From positions 9,695,501 to 9,759,500 of the forward strand of contig JAKSXM010000247.1 in NCBI GenBank assembly GCA_022575985.1: 64,000 bases of DNA, in the 5' to 3' direction. The notes beneath the pieces were generated by a model. That model saw only the letters and a list, made by a program, of their open reading frames with translations, searched no databases and had not been told where the DNA came from. Made by a program: the position numbers and the translations under genes. This DNA is from Anagrus nilaparvatae (taxonomy: Eukaryota > Arthropoda > Insecta > Hymenoptera > Mymaridae). Of this stretch, positions 54,130-64,000 are shown piece by piece. Each line of letters begins with the position of its first letter. The stretch's first letter is position 1.

Positions 54130-54340
54130 AGCGTAAAAGTTTCGGCACTAGCGTGAGCACTAGCACGAGTGTTCGGCGAAGCCGGGCACGAGTGATATGT
54201 GTTCACGCTCGTGTTTAAAGTATTTCGCCCATGGTGCTTACGCTATTTTTTGCCCACCTAGGCGTAGAACGAGTGCAGGAAATTCTTTACGCACGAGTTT
54301 TACGCCCGGGAGGGCAAAAAAATCATTTTGCCCGGTAATA
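54130..54340. other. GC-rich island with GCACGAG words
   Basis: About half G+C inside DNA of roughly a quarter G+C. Repeats of (G)CACGAG/CTCGTG and a hairpin TTTTGCCC/GGGCAAAA (GCCCGGGAGGGCAAAA vs TTTTGCCCGG). No frame or RNA recognised. It could be the terminus of an unidentified element. Confidence 0.45.
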
Positions 54341-54739
54341 TTTGAAACTTTTTTTGCCGCATTAACATAATTGAATTTTAATATAATACTTTTAAATTTG
54401 AACTTCTCATTAAATGTTCTTTTATATTCATCTGTTTCATAAATAGAATAATTATTTGCGAACTTATTATCATAGATTTATTACTTGCGAATCTATTGTC
54501 ATAGATTTTATTTATTTATACTCTGACTTGAATGAGCACTTTTAAATGGCAATTTAATATACATCTTGTAGTACTACCAGAAGGGTAGTCCACAATAATA
54601 AATTATATTTTTCCTACTTTCGAGCGCTGTAATTCCTACCTGCCTATTTTCCTTATCGAACCAAGGGTATTTAGCCCTTGGACCTCGAAGGGTTTAAATA
54701 AATAGCGAGGCTGTGTCTATAATTTTGGTTGACGCACAT

Positions 54740-55030
54740 ATGCGTCTGAAGCTGATGATGTTTTGGAATCCCTTGCATAAATAAGAACACTAAGATTTTA
54801 GTTCAATGTAATATTTATTAAGTGTGAAAATACTGATGGTCGTTCAACGAACTTGCTTCACCAGAGATTCCAAAACAAGTGTGTCGTGATGTGCGAAAGC
54901 TCTTTCTTATATACTTTTCGCAACTCACGTATACATTCTTGGAATTTTTATATATAAAATTTGTTCTATATATGGAAGGATTTTCGCATTTGGCGCGAAT
55001 TCCTTCCTTTTAGTTTTTTTTTGTTGTTTG
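54740..55030 (-). other. possible LTR or promoter-bearing fragment
   Basis: On the minus strand TATATAAGAAAGAG (about 54,901-54,914) is followed about 90 bp later by AATAAATATTACATTG. An inverted pair TGTTTTGGAATC / GATTCCAAAACA lies at 54,761 and 54,866. No defined ends or target duplication, so this is only a candidate. It abuts the 3' end of an R1-like fragment. Confidence 0.3.
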
Positions 55031-55036
55031 AATTAC

Positions 55037-56760
55037 TCCCCACCCTCCTACATTTATGATAATATCATAGAATCCGGACCGAGACTCCCTATTTAGGTAT
55101 GTATTACTTCGATCCGCAAAATATGCAGCTTAGGCGTTTTTCGCCATACCCTGTCAATAAAGGAGAAGAGTTTTCTACGAAAGGAAACCTTCCTCCTTAT
55201 TTTTAATCAGTGTCGCCCGTACGTACTCTGCCACACTGTACAAGTTTACGCTGCGCAGTACCGGGACGACTCCTTACGACCCAAAAAAGGTGTCCTCAGC
55301 GGTATCCGGCTCGCCCGGGCAATGCAAGCATTCCGGAAAAGCCACCTTGCACCACTTGAAAAGTATTTTGCGGAAATAACCATGACCAGTTAGGAACTAT
55401 GTGAGGTTAAAATCTAGCTCACCATGATCAGGATTCAGCCACCTTTCCAAGTCAATAATAAGGCGATGCGTCCAACGTCCCCTCAGGTCACCATTCCACC
55501 TAAACTGCCAATATTCCATTGTGCGGGAGTGAGCGCGATCGATAGCTACGTCGCGCTATTCTTTCCCACGGGAATAGATCGCCTACCTTTCCAAGGAAAG
55601 CAGATCTATGGGAATTAACCGAACCACTAACTGGATTGCTGGCTCTGATACAGTCTTGTACGAGCAAGCGATTCAAATTCCCCCCTGCCTCTTTACTGCC
55701 TTTAGTTTCTTGAAGTACATTGTCCGCTCACACCTCTGCAGTGTAGAACAAGATGGAGTTGACTGTTGTTATCAACAGCCTCCTTTTCCCTGATCTGGGA
55801 CCGCCGATGTTCGTCATCAGCCACGAGAGGGACTTTGTCACCCTTTTCACAGGCCTGCTGGAATTGCCTATTGTAGGTAAACTTGTTATCCAACAAGATC
55901 CCCAAGTATTTGAGCGATGATTTGGTCTGGATCATAAAGGGATTATCTCCGTCGTCAAAGCTGACGCCGATTATGGTATCAACCCTTCTCCGGATCAAAA
56001 GGAGAATCTTCGTTTTCGGGACTGCCTGTCTGCATCCGTGATCCGACATCCAGCTATTGATAAGGCGCATGGCCTCATCCAGGGTATTCTGCTGGTCCTC
56101 TGTCTCTCGAACTAGTATGGTTAGAGCGGCATCATCCAAGTATCCGATCATGGAGCATCCAGCCGGAAGCTTAATCTTCCGCAAGCCGTCGTAAAAGGCA
56201 TTCCACAGATCGGGGTCCAAAACTGAGTCCTGCGCTATGCCTGCGCTTAATACTTTACCTCTTGTGCCATCGAGCGTGTCCCAGCGCAGGTATCGGTCTC
56301 GGAGGTAATCTCTGAGTATATTTCTTAGATAATCTCGAACGTTGAATACCTGCTCGAGGGAGTGCAGCATATCGTCCCACTTAGCTGACATGAATCCGTT
56401 TTACACTTCCAACTTGGCAAGCAGGACGTCCGGTTTAATATCTGGCCCTCATAAACACCTTCACAATGCTCTCCATCGCCTTTTTAATGGTATTTAATAT
56501 ACACAATGGTCTGTAAGGTGATGGAAATCCTTGTTCATCCTTTCCCTTGCTTATCAGAGCCAGGCGGACCTATTTTTCAGTCCCTCGGAAAGACGCCTGT
56601 CACGAGACATGCATTAAACATGCCAAGGAGGAGACCAGAGATTACCTTTGCATCCACCTTAAGGGCTTCGGTGGGTATTTCGTCTGGTCATGGGGGTTCC
56701 CCATTTTTCATTGACCTAATTGCCTGAAGCATATCCCTCTCGGTAAATAGCTCACTCAAA
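55037..56760 (-). pseudogene. R1-clade non-LTR reverse transcriptase, fragment A
   Basis: Minus strand from about 56,760: LFTERDMLQAIRSMKNGEPP (start of RT), frameshifts, then an open 229-codon part (55,702-56,391) with SAKWDDMLHSLEQ, GIAQDSVLDPDLWNAFYDGL and GYLDDAALT. The catalytic box is YLDD instead of YADD, and GIAQGSVLGP is altered at two glycines. After 55,700 come the broken C-terminus (FLTGHGYF, CLHCPGEPDTAEDTFFG) and a 3' UTR ending GGAGGGTGGGGA at 55,037. GC content is far above the surrounding DNA. Part of a head-to-head pair with fragment B. Confidence 0.8.
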
Positions 56761-57203
56761 TTAGAAAAGAAATAAATAGAATCTAAGTAAATAAATTCGT
56801 AAATCATTTATTTATGTTGGGGTTTTCTTAGATTTTCAATTTTTTCGAAAATATTTACAAAAATACGTTTTTTGCAACGTGGCCAGCGATTTTGGGAACC
56901 GGAAGCTTCACATACCCATAAATATAAATTTTACTAAATGTTTTCTTTAACAAGTAATTTATTATTACAACAATTTTAAAATCACAAAACAAAAATAAAC
57001 GAAAACTTGAATAAAAATTAAATCACTTGATAAAATCATATCATTTTTAGTAAAATACAAAGAAACAAAAAAAGAAGCGATTGAATATTTAAATTTATTG
57101 TCGAGTAAAAAAGCTTCAGATTCACTAGCTTTGAAGTTTTCAGAATTACTTTACAATTTCTCTCGAATAGAAAATAATAAGAAATCCATACCTGTTACAT
57201 TAA

Positions 57204-58746
57204 AAAGCGGAAGTGCTCAAACGAGCGGTAACAATAATCCCTGGTATCCTATTAAGCATGTTTAATGCATGCTTGGTGGCGGGAGTGTTTCCAAGGCAGT
57301 GGAAGGTGGCATGTCTCGTGCCCTTGAACAAGGGTAAAGGTGGAGCCCCGGACTCCCTTATCATCTTACAGACCATTGTGCATGCTAAACACCATTGGAA
57401 AGGTTATGGAGAGCATGCTCCGGGCAAGGTTGAGAAGAGCCATCGAAGAGGGCGGTGGCCCTTCCGAGGAGGAGCATTCCACGATAGACGCCATCCGGCG
57501 TGTCGTGGATATCGTGGAGGTTGAGAGGGAAAAGCGGCCTGAAATTCTCAAAGACATCCTTCTTGTAACGCTGGACGTCAAAAACGCTTTCAGTTCGGCC
57601 AGGTGGGATGACATGATCCGGTCTCTCGAGTACGATTTCCGGATACCCAGGTATCTGGGTAATGAACTGTAGGAACACCTACGGGACCGGAGACTGCTCT
57701 ATGACACGCTCGATCGCAGGCGACAGAGGGTTCTGAGTGCGGGCATCGCCCAAGGTTCGGTTCTCGGACCGGACCTATGGAATGCCTTTTACGATGGCCT
57801 GATGCGCGTTCACCTCCCGGAAGGAGCTTCCCTGATCGGGTACGCGGACGACGTGGCCCTGACCATCACCTGAAGGGACTTGCAGGTAACCCAGTAGAGG
57901 TTGAATCTAGTCATGAGATAGATCAATCTCTGGATGGGCGAGTTCGGGCTCCAGCTCGCGATCCCAAAAACGGAAATCGTACTGTTGACCCGTCGAACAA
58001 CAATTTCCGCTGACATCGATGTAAATGTCTATGATTGTGGAAACCCTCACACGATCCGAGCCAAGACATCGGTTAAGTACTTGGGAGTTCTGCTTGATAA
58101 CAAGCTGAACTTCTTGAAACAGTTTCAGAGATCGAGTGAGAAGGCCGCGTCGGTCGCATCCTTCTTGTCAAGGCTCATGGCTAACATAGGAGGACCCAAA
58201 CTAGAGGAGCGAAGATCGTTGATGTTCGTGGTCAACTCTGTCCTGCTTTACGGATCAGAGATCTGGGCGGATATCACTAAAATTGCTAAGTACAGACATA
58301 AAATTTCGTCTGTGCAGTGGCAAGCGGCCCTGAGGATCGACTGCGCGTACCATACGGTATCCCTTGAGGCGATCCAGTTAGCATCGGTCATACCCATCGA
58401 CCTGCTAGCGTTGGAGCGAAAATACATTTACGATAGTGTAGAGGACCGCGAAGTGGCCTCCACTCGCACCCGCTCCAGCTCTATGAGCGCATGGCAGGGA
58501 CGGTGGAAGAATGAAGAAAAGGCCAGGTGGACACGTACTCTGATCTCAGATCTGCAGGCATGGACTGGGGAGGTGGATTTTTACCTCAACCAATTTTTAG
58601 CTGGACACGGGTACTTCCATGTCATGTTAAATCATTGGCATAAGGTGGCAGCAGAGGAGTGCTTGCACTGCCCAGCCGTAAAGGACACAGTGGAGTACAC
58701 TTTCTTCGGTTGTGTGCACTACGTGGAAGGGCGCCCCACAGTGTAG
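57204..58746 (+). pseudogene. R1-clade non-LTR reverse transcriptase, fragment B
   Basis: Plus strand: VFPRQWKVACLVPLNKGKG, SSYRPLCMLNTIGKVMESML, VTLDVKNAFSSARWDDMIRS (catalytic D), GIAQGSVLGPDLWNAFYDGL, LIGYADDVALTIT (YADD at about 57,841), then VKYLGVLLDNKLNF. The last 270 codons (57,934-58,746) are open, ending with FLAGHGYFHVML and C..C....E.TFFGCVHY, the Cys/His C-terminal motif of the clade. Stops lie at about 57,670, 57,871, 57,895 and 57,919; one frameshift near 57,340. The endonuclease and ORF1 are missing. Confidence 0.85.
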
Positions 58747-59104
58747 TGAAAAAAAAGTGGCCAAAAATCGGCTTCAACGCAATTTCTGATGAAAAAAAAT
58801 TCTGCTGGATGGAAAATGACCGTTTTTGTGTATACTAAATGATACGCTACCATGATCCAAAAAATTTTTTTTTTTAATTTTTTTAGCTGCTGAATGAAAA
58901 AAAAATCTATTTTTTATCATAAAAAGGTAATATATTTATAGTTTTAAAATAAAAAAAAAATTTTTTTTAGGTACAGCTCTGCATTAAAATATGTACATAA
59001 ATGATAAATAAACCTAAAAAAAGTGTATTAGTATAATTATTCAAGGTTGTATGCAGTATAAAGATGTGTTAGTGTTACGAAATTTTAGGTTTTAATATAC
59101 TGTT

Positions 59105-59595
59105 CAGGTATGGATGACACAGCAGAGCACACATTCTTTGGATGTGTGCGCTACTCGGAGGGGTGCCCACCCTTCTCGACTTGGAGGCCAGAGACGGCAT
59201 TCCCGGAAATGCTACAGAGTTCTGAAAATTGGAACAAAGTAGCAGAGTACGTAAGGGCCACCTTTTTGAATAAAAAGGAGGAGGGCTTTCTATCGTAGAT
59301 AGCTTTCCTGTCACTAGGCTGGGGGAAGGCAGCGGCCAGTTGCCTAGGCTGCGCGTCCCAAACTGAAGTTATACCTGTAAAGGGAGTACCGGTTCGGGGC
59401 AAAGAAGCGCCGGGGGGTTTATAATGTGTTTATCCAGTAAGAATCTGGGGCGTAGCCGGCAAACGCGTTCGCCGGTGGTCACCCAGTTGTACACTTTTTG
59501 CAACTGGGTGGTCATGGAAATTTGCGGGTCTTTAAGGCCCGCAAACACTCTATTTTTGATGCAAGATTCACAAGATTCCCTTGACAAAAAAGTAA
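59105..59595 (+). pseudogene. R1-like C-terminus and 3' UTR, fragment C
   Basis: DDTAEHTFFGCVRYSEGC to ATFLNKKEEGFLS and a stop at 59,298, the terminal motif of the same family as A and B, then about 300 bp of GC-rich 3' UTR with a long hairpin near 59,485-59,550 (CACCCAGTTG/CAACTGGGTGG; GCGGGTCTTTAAGGCCCGC). It is separated from fragment B by about 360 bp of AT-rich DNA (58,747-59,100) that looks like an insertion or unrelated spacer. Confidence 0.7.
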
Positions 59596-60075
59596 AATAA
59601 TAATAGTATGAGTTTAATAACAATAATGATAATAAAAATAATAATAACTAATCTTCGACTAAGTATCTTCGAATCAAGTCGGCCTCCGTCCCTGCTAAAG
59701 GGGCTACAAGTCCCCGTGAGGCTGAAATCTTAGTTAAGATAGTAACGTCTCTATTACATTCTTGTATTTTGATTATAATAATATGAATGAAACTTAAGAA
59801 TAATTTTTGACTTATTATAAGACATATTACATACATGGAAGTAGACATGGCAGCTGCGAGTTACCCATATAGGAAAACGAGTAAAGTTAACTTTTATGGG
59901 AGGAACTTAGATTCTGATGATGGCGACCAGATCATAGAGCTAAAGTTCATTGCGTATGAGGAATGGTAAAGGAGATAGGATGCCTTCTCAAAGGGAAGAG
60001 ATGCTTAGGTCTTTTCCAACATGGAAATTTCAAAGAGTATCTTAAAAAGCGAAATATAATAATAATAATAATAAT
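59596..60075. repeat. AAT microsatellites and R1-like 3' UTR debris
   Basis: (AATAAT)n at 59,596-59,650. Then a moderately GC-rich stretch, minus-strand open for RGLVAPLAGTEADLIRRYL (59,648-59,750), and a plus-strand UTR-like stretch ending in AAAGCGAAATAATAAT and (AAT)n at 60,050-60,075. It looks like two retroposon 3' ends abutting the microsatellites. No gene. Confidence 0.4.
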
Positions 60076-60527
60076 GAATGAATAGAAATTTTAGCATTTA
60101 CATTTTGGTTCTTGAAAAACGTTTTTAATGTAAACTTTCTCAAAAATCTCACATACCCTGACTCTAAGAATTTTCTTGTACTTGGATGCCATAGAATATA
60201 ACCAGTGGACATATGGCCAACTAGAACAGTTTTTTTGGCCACGTTTCTGAAGTTAGTTTCATTTTTTGGTAGCTTTACGTAAACAGTACAGTCTCCTGAT
60301 AAATCTCCTAATTTGATCTAAATGACAATTTGAATTGGGGGATATTCTTAATAATGGCACTTCGTACTTAATGGACCTGCGAGGATAAACTTTTTTTTTT
60401 CTTTTTGGTCCCCTTCTGAGAAGGGGCCTTTTTCGTATGACAAAGAGAATGCTGTTTACGCAAACCATACACCACGTACTGTATGGTTACGACTCAAACT
60501 TCAAATTCGGGCTAATACCCACTAAAT

Positions 60528-60935
60528 TCCCCACCCTCTTGCATTTATGATAATATCATAGAATGCGAACCAGGACTCCCTGTTTAGGTATTACTTTGGT
60601 CCAAAAAAAATGCCGCCTAGGCATTCTTTTCGCCACATACCGTCAATAAAAAAAAGGAGAGTTTCCTACGAGAGGAAACCTTCCTCCTTTTTTTTTAATC
60701 AGTGTCGCCCGTACGTAATCGTCGACGGTACTGTACAGCATTTCCAGGACGACTCCTTTCGGCCTCCATTCATCGAAGCGCGGTCACCCCTCAGCGAAGT
60801 GGGGACACCCAAAGAAGGTGTGCTCATGGGTATCTGGCTCACCCGGGCAATACAAGAATTCTGGAGATGCCACCTTGCGCCACTTGAAAAGCATATCGCG
60901 GAAATAACCATGACCAGTTAGGACTGATTTGAATT
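60528..60935 (-). pseudogene. R1-like C-terminus and 3' UTR, fragment D
   Basis: Minus strand: SVLTGHGYFRDMLFKWRKVA, FLYCPGEPDTHEHTFFGCPH, FAEGV.TSLRGD, then KKKEEGFLS and a 3' UTR ending GAGGGTGGGGA at 60,528. It matches the end of fragment A (shared TTTATGATAATATCATAGAA in the UTR), which defines the family's 3' terminus. 5' truncated at about 60,935. Confidence 0.8.
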
Positions 60936-62135
60936 TTATACTACCGGTAATAAAACAAGAGTTTTTTTTTCCAGTTATTAAAGAATATGGTATCATAAAT
61001 ACCTTTATAAAAAACCATTATTTAATATTTAAAATGTATATGTATTTGTGTAGTTATTTATTATGTTACACAAGTCACAAAACTTTTATTATTATTTCTT
61101 GTAAATTAAAAATAAAATCAATCTCAAAAAAAAGAATATTTTAAGGATTCAATTGAAAAAAATATTGGATACCTTTATTTAAATTTTTTTATAATGCCCT
61201 CAATCTACTCTAGTCTTTTTTTGTATAGGAAGCTACAGGGTTGTAAATATATATATGATGATTATAATAATAATATTTATTTAAATTTTATTTTACGAAT
61301 TTATGGTTTTTATTTAATTTTATGAAGCTATACCTATAAATTTAAATTAATATTCTTAAAAAAAAAACTTATATGGTTTCGACAATACATGTTTTTATTT
61401 CTATATAACAACTTAAATTAAAGATTCCAAAAATTTCCATTTTTAAAGAAGTTGCTAATTGGAAAAAAAAGTTTTTATTTAAATTATTTATTCTACGAGA
61501 AATTTTCGAGACTTCGAGATGTCTCGTCAAGACTTTTTTAAGTCTCGGTCTCGTCTTGTTATTTTTATTGGCAGATCTCGGTCTCGCGTAAAGCACTAAG
61601 AATAATACGCGTTTATATATAATACGCGAAATTATAAAATTGTATTATAACGTTGCGTAAAATTTGCATTATACCTAGCCCTCAGCTGGAAGTAAACATG
61701 TTTCATGTATTTAGATTGTGTTTACACAAACCGGTTTTATTTTATCATTCTCGACCCATTTTTTACCCCAACATTTTGTCCCTAGGAATCAATTTATGCA
61801 TCAGAATTTCATTTTCACCCGATAGAGCCCAATGGGCCCCTAGATGGCTGATTTTATATGGTAGTATTTATTCTATCATGCCCCTTTTTTTATCCCTATA
61901 GTCCAATTTCATCCCTGGTGTTCGATTTATACATCAGGATTTCATTTTTTCCCGATTGAGCTCAATAGGCCCCTAAGGGTTATTTTGTACCTCTGTGTAG
62001 CGTATAATTCCCCTGACTATGTTATGCATCCTTAGGGCCCATTTTTACGTGCTAATAAGTGTTTTGTTTAAAAAAAAAAAAAAAAATTTACAAACACGAT
62101 TGTAACCCTTTGACCCTTTAAAATTCCTTTGCATA
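60936..62135. other. no gene; two repeat features
   Basis: 61,500-61,610 is rich in GAGAC/GTCTC words that fold on each other (CGAGACTTCGAGATGTCTCG, AAGTCTCGGTCTCGTCTTG). 61,785-62,030 holds two copies, about 132 bp apart, of a segment with CATCAGAATTTCATTTT and GAGCCCAATGGGCCCCTA, each containing the palindrome GGGCCC or a variant. Otherwise AT-rich. Confidence 0.45.
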
Positions 62136-62139
62136 CAGT

Positions 62140-62860
62140 TGTAACGTCAGGTCAAAATGACCCTAAATAAAAGGGTTAATTATAGTAACATTCAAAAGTC
62201 AATAGTTGCTTAATATCAGGCATAACTTGGTAAAATATACCAAGCGTTATTAATTTAACATCTGAGCAAACATACATGTAAATTCGAGCACTTATCTGCT
62301 CAGCGGGCGTTGGCCCACGTAATCGAGACCTTGGCGTAGAACTTCCCCCATAATTTATATTAGTAATAGATTTGGTGACTAGGCAAAAAGCGCTTATCAC
62401 TATATATAGGGGTACAATCCGAAGGTTCGGTCTCTCTTTTTAGCCGTGAATTCGTTTAGCTTCACGTTTCTGGTTGTGCCGTCCCGGTCTTCAGCTAGAG
62501 ATGGCTCTCTTTAATCTGCCAGCAATTACGCGATTAGTTTCGTCACAAATTCAGTTCCCAGACGCTCGAAGTATACTTACCAATCCAAGTGATCTCAGTA
62601 GTTGGACTTTAAAATATTTAGGACTTCCAGTTGGACTTTAATTAGTAATCATAGTAAGCAAGTTGTAAGTTATTATAAGACATTTTATAACTAATAAGTA
62701 AATAATAAAAGAAAAAGTAGTTATTAATTAATTATCTTAAATTGATTTGAACCTAATCCTTTCCCGCCGTTAGTGTCACGTAGACGCAAGGCTAAAAGGT
62801 ATCCTATTCGCATTAGCAATATTCTTTACAGGTTACATTAAAGTAAGTTTAGACGTAACA
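62140..62860 (+). mobile_element. solo LTR candidate
   Basis: Starts TGTAACGTC and ends GACGTAACA, an imperfect inverted pair with TG..CA ends, flanked by CAGT on both sides (62,136-62,139 and 62,861-62,864). Holds TATATATA at 62,401-62,408, a following GC-richer transcribed-region-like part and AATAAAAG at about 62,704. 721 bp with 4 bp duplications fits a Ty3/gypsy-type LTR. It overlaps the inverted repeat at 62,740-63,360, so one of the two readings may be wrong. Confidence 0.45.
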
Positions 62861-63360
62861 CAGTTCAATCGTTTTCAGTACGATGAAGTTTCAGAAGAAC
62901 TAATAAAAATAAACAACCATCTATCGTTTTCTTCAAAACTGAGAATTGATTCTATGTAACAAAAGAACCCGGAGATAGTCAATATCCTGAGAACAAACTA
63001 AAATCATTTTTATCACATCTTGGAAGCAGTGCTAAAGTGTGCAATTATATCAGTATCGTGCTAGATGCAAACAATCATAATTATAAATTTAATGATAACG
63101 TTACACCACAAACATGTAATTGACCAATTCATGAATTTTTTTACATGATTTAGTGAAAAATTAAAATTGAATAAATATAATATTTAGCATGTATAGTAAT
63201 ATTTTCAATAATATGTTGCGTCTAACTTATTTATTGCTAACTATTAGTATTTATAAACTGCGACCTATATGTAAGTAAATTATTTATGAGATGTTTAGCC
63301 CTTTTTACCTTATTTCTACGCAACCCTAAACGGCGGGAAAGGGTTGATTTAAATAATTTA
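62740..63360. repeat. CCTTTCCCGCCGTT inverted repeat, piggyBac-like
   Basis: AATCCTTTCCCGCCGTTAG (about 62,756) and, inverted, AACCCTTTCCCGCCGTTTAG (63,326-63,345), with looser pairing for about 40 bp inward and 20 bp outward. CCCTTT..CCCGCC next to TTAA is a piggyBac-type terminus, but the flanking bases here are CTAA and TCAA, so a TTAA duplication would need mutation. The 550 bp interior has only broken short frames. Confidence 0.4.
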
Positions 63361-64000
63361 AACATTGCAAATATTGACCAAAACCTATCTGTCGAGAAAA
63401 ACGAAAAACTAATGCATATAGTTCAGAAAATGCAATGGTGTTCCAAGATGGGATGGATTTGAGGTTTGAATTAAATATGTAATGCAGCAGCCATTATTGT
63501 TAATGTAGTATATATTTGCAGTGTGTGTTCATGGCGGTGTCGGAGAGCGAACTGACTCTCGACCGCATTTATACAATAAAGGGGCTGTCATGCGCAATAT
63601 AATAAGATACATAATAACTTTGTATAATACAAGAATAAGACGTATAATACGTATAATACATATATATATACTGGAACATCCCACCCACCCATTCTGCGGA
63701 GTAGAATGTTAATACAAAAGCTTATAAAAAATAAAGATTTAGTTTTAAAAATTGATTAACAATAAAATATAATTTAGTTTATAATAATAGTATATATACA
63801 ATAATTTTGATTCTATAATGATTCTAAAATAAGTAATTTTGACAATATAAAAAATAGAATCTTTGACAATAAAATGCAATTTTGACAATGAGTTACAATC
63901 TTTTGACAATAAAATACAATCTTCAGCACCAGCCACCAGATCAGCGGATCTGACAATCTATTGAGACCTCCAATCAAAATTATGATATAATTAAAAAATC
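63361..64000. other. no gene recognised
   Basis: AT-rich, with TAATACGTATAATAC runs at 63,620-63,670 and a repeated TTTTGACAAT(A)AAA motif at 63,838-63,930 (four units of about 22 bp). Confidence 0.45.

Noticed and set aside
54740..54800. CTGATGATG as a hammerhead core
   Set aside because: No GAAA box or pairing stems follow at the required spacing on either strand.
60259..60468. Arg/Lys-rich 69-codon frame (RRGPKRKKKVYPRR)
   Set aside because: Short, overlaps a retroposon flank and homopurine run, no domain match; probably chance.

Overview
The window looks like heterochromatin-like, very AT-rich DNA from an arthropod, most likely an insect. The reasons are Penelope-like, Jockey/CR1-like, R1-like, Copia and Ty3/gypsy retroelement remnants, pogo/Tigger-, hAT- and Harbinger-type DNA elements, a tRNA-derived SINE candidate and an intron-containing fragment of a Tctex1-type dynein light chain gene. 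I cannot name the species. There are no bacterial-style operons. The only long undamaged reading frame with a complete catalytic domain is a pogo/Tigger transposase. Nearly everything else is satellite DNA, decayed transposons and large fold-back palindromes.

Region by region. 1-19,700 is a satellite domain built mainly on a ~115 bp AT-rich monomer, with a second ~168 bp monomer family at 10.5-13.3 kb and a ~700 bp dispersed repeat at 7.5-8.9, 13.3 and 19.9-20.4 kb. The first ~1 kb recurs at 13,503, which implies a higher-order unit of ~13.5 kb. Inserted in these satellites are a 5'-truncated Penelope-like element (2,692-4,268), a Harbinger-type MITE (8,478-8,642), a Jockey/CR1-like retroposon (9,301-10,513), and several fold-back elements (7,114-7,361; 11,635-12,803; 12,859-13,088; 14,731-15,453; 16,104-18,597). 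The 14.7 kb element carries what reads as a complete hammerhead ribozyme with complementary loops. The 16.1 kb element carries two inverted, decayed copies of a THAP-domain gene and, in one arm only, a hAT-like MITE. 20-39 kb is mostly anonymous AT-rich DNA holding a Copia RNase H remnant, a SINE candidate, a Tctex1-type light chain pseudogene, a gypsy gag fragment, G-rich and 25 bp minisatellites, an ORF1-only non-LTR element and a complex fold-back region at 33.8-36.2 kb. 39.4-47.4 kb holds two >1 kb palindromes around a dead Copia element that is itself split by an LTR-like insertion with a TATA/Inr promoter. 47.8-52.9 kb is a three-level nest: a Penelope-like element split by a Jockey/CR1-like element, which is split by the Tigger element with perfect TA target duplications. 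54-61 kb is a GC-richer block of R1-clade RT fragments in both orientations. 62-63.4 kb has a solo-LTR candidate and a piggyBac-like inverted repeat.

There is no host pathway to reconstruct. The pieces relate by insertion history: uniform satellite monomers and mirrored palindrome arms preserve empty sites, so several insertion events can be read exactly.
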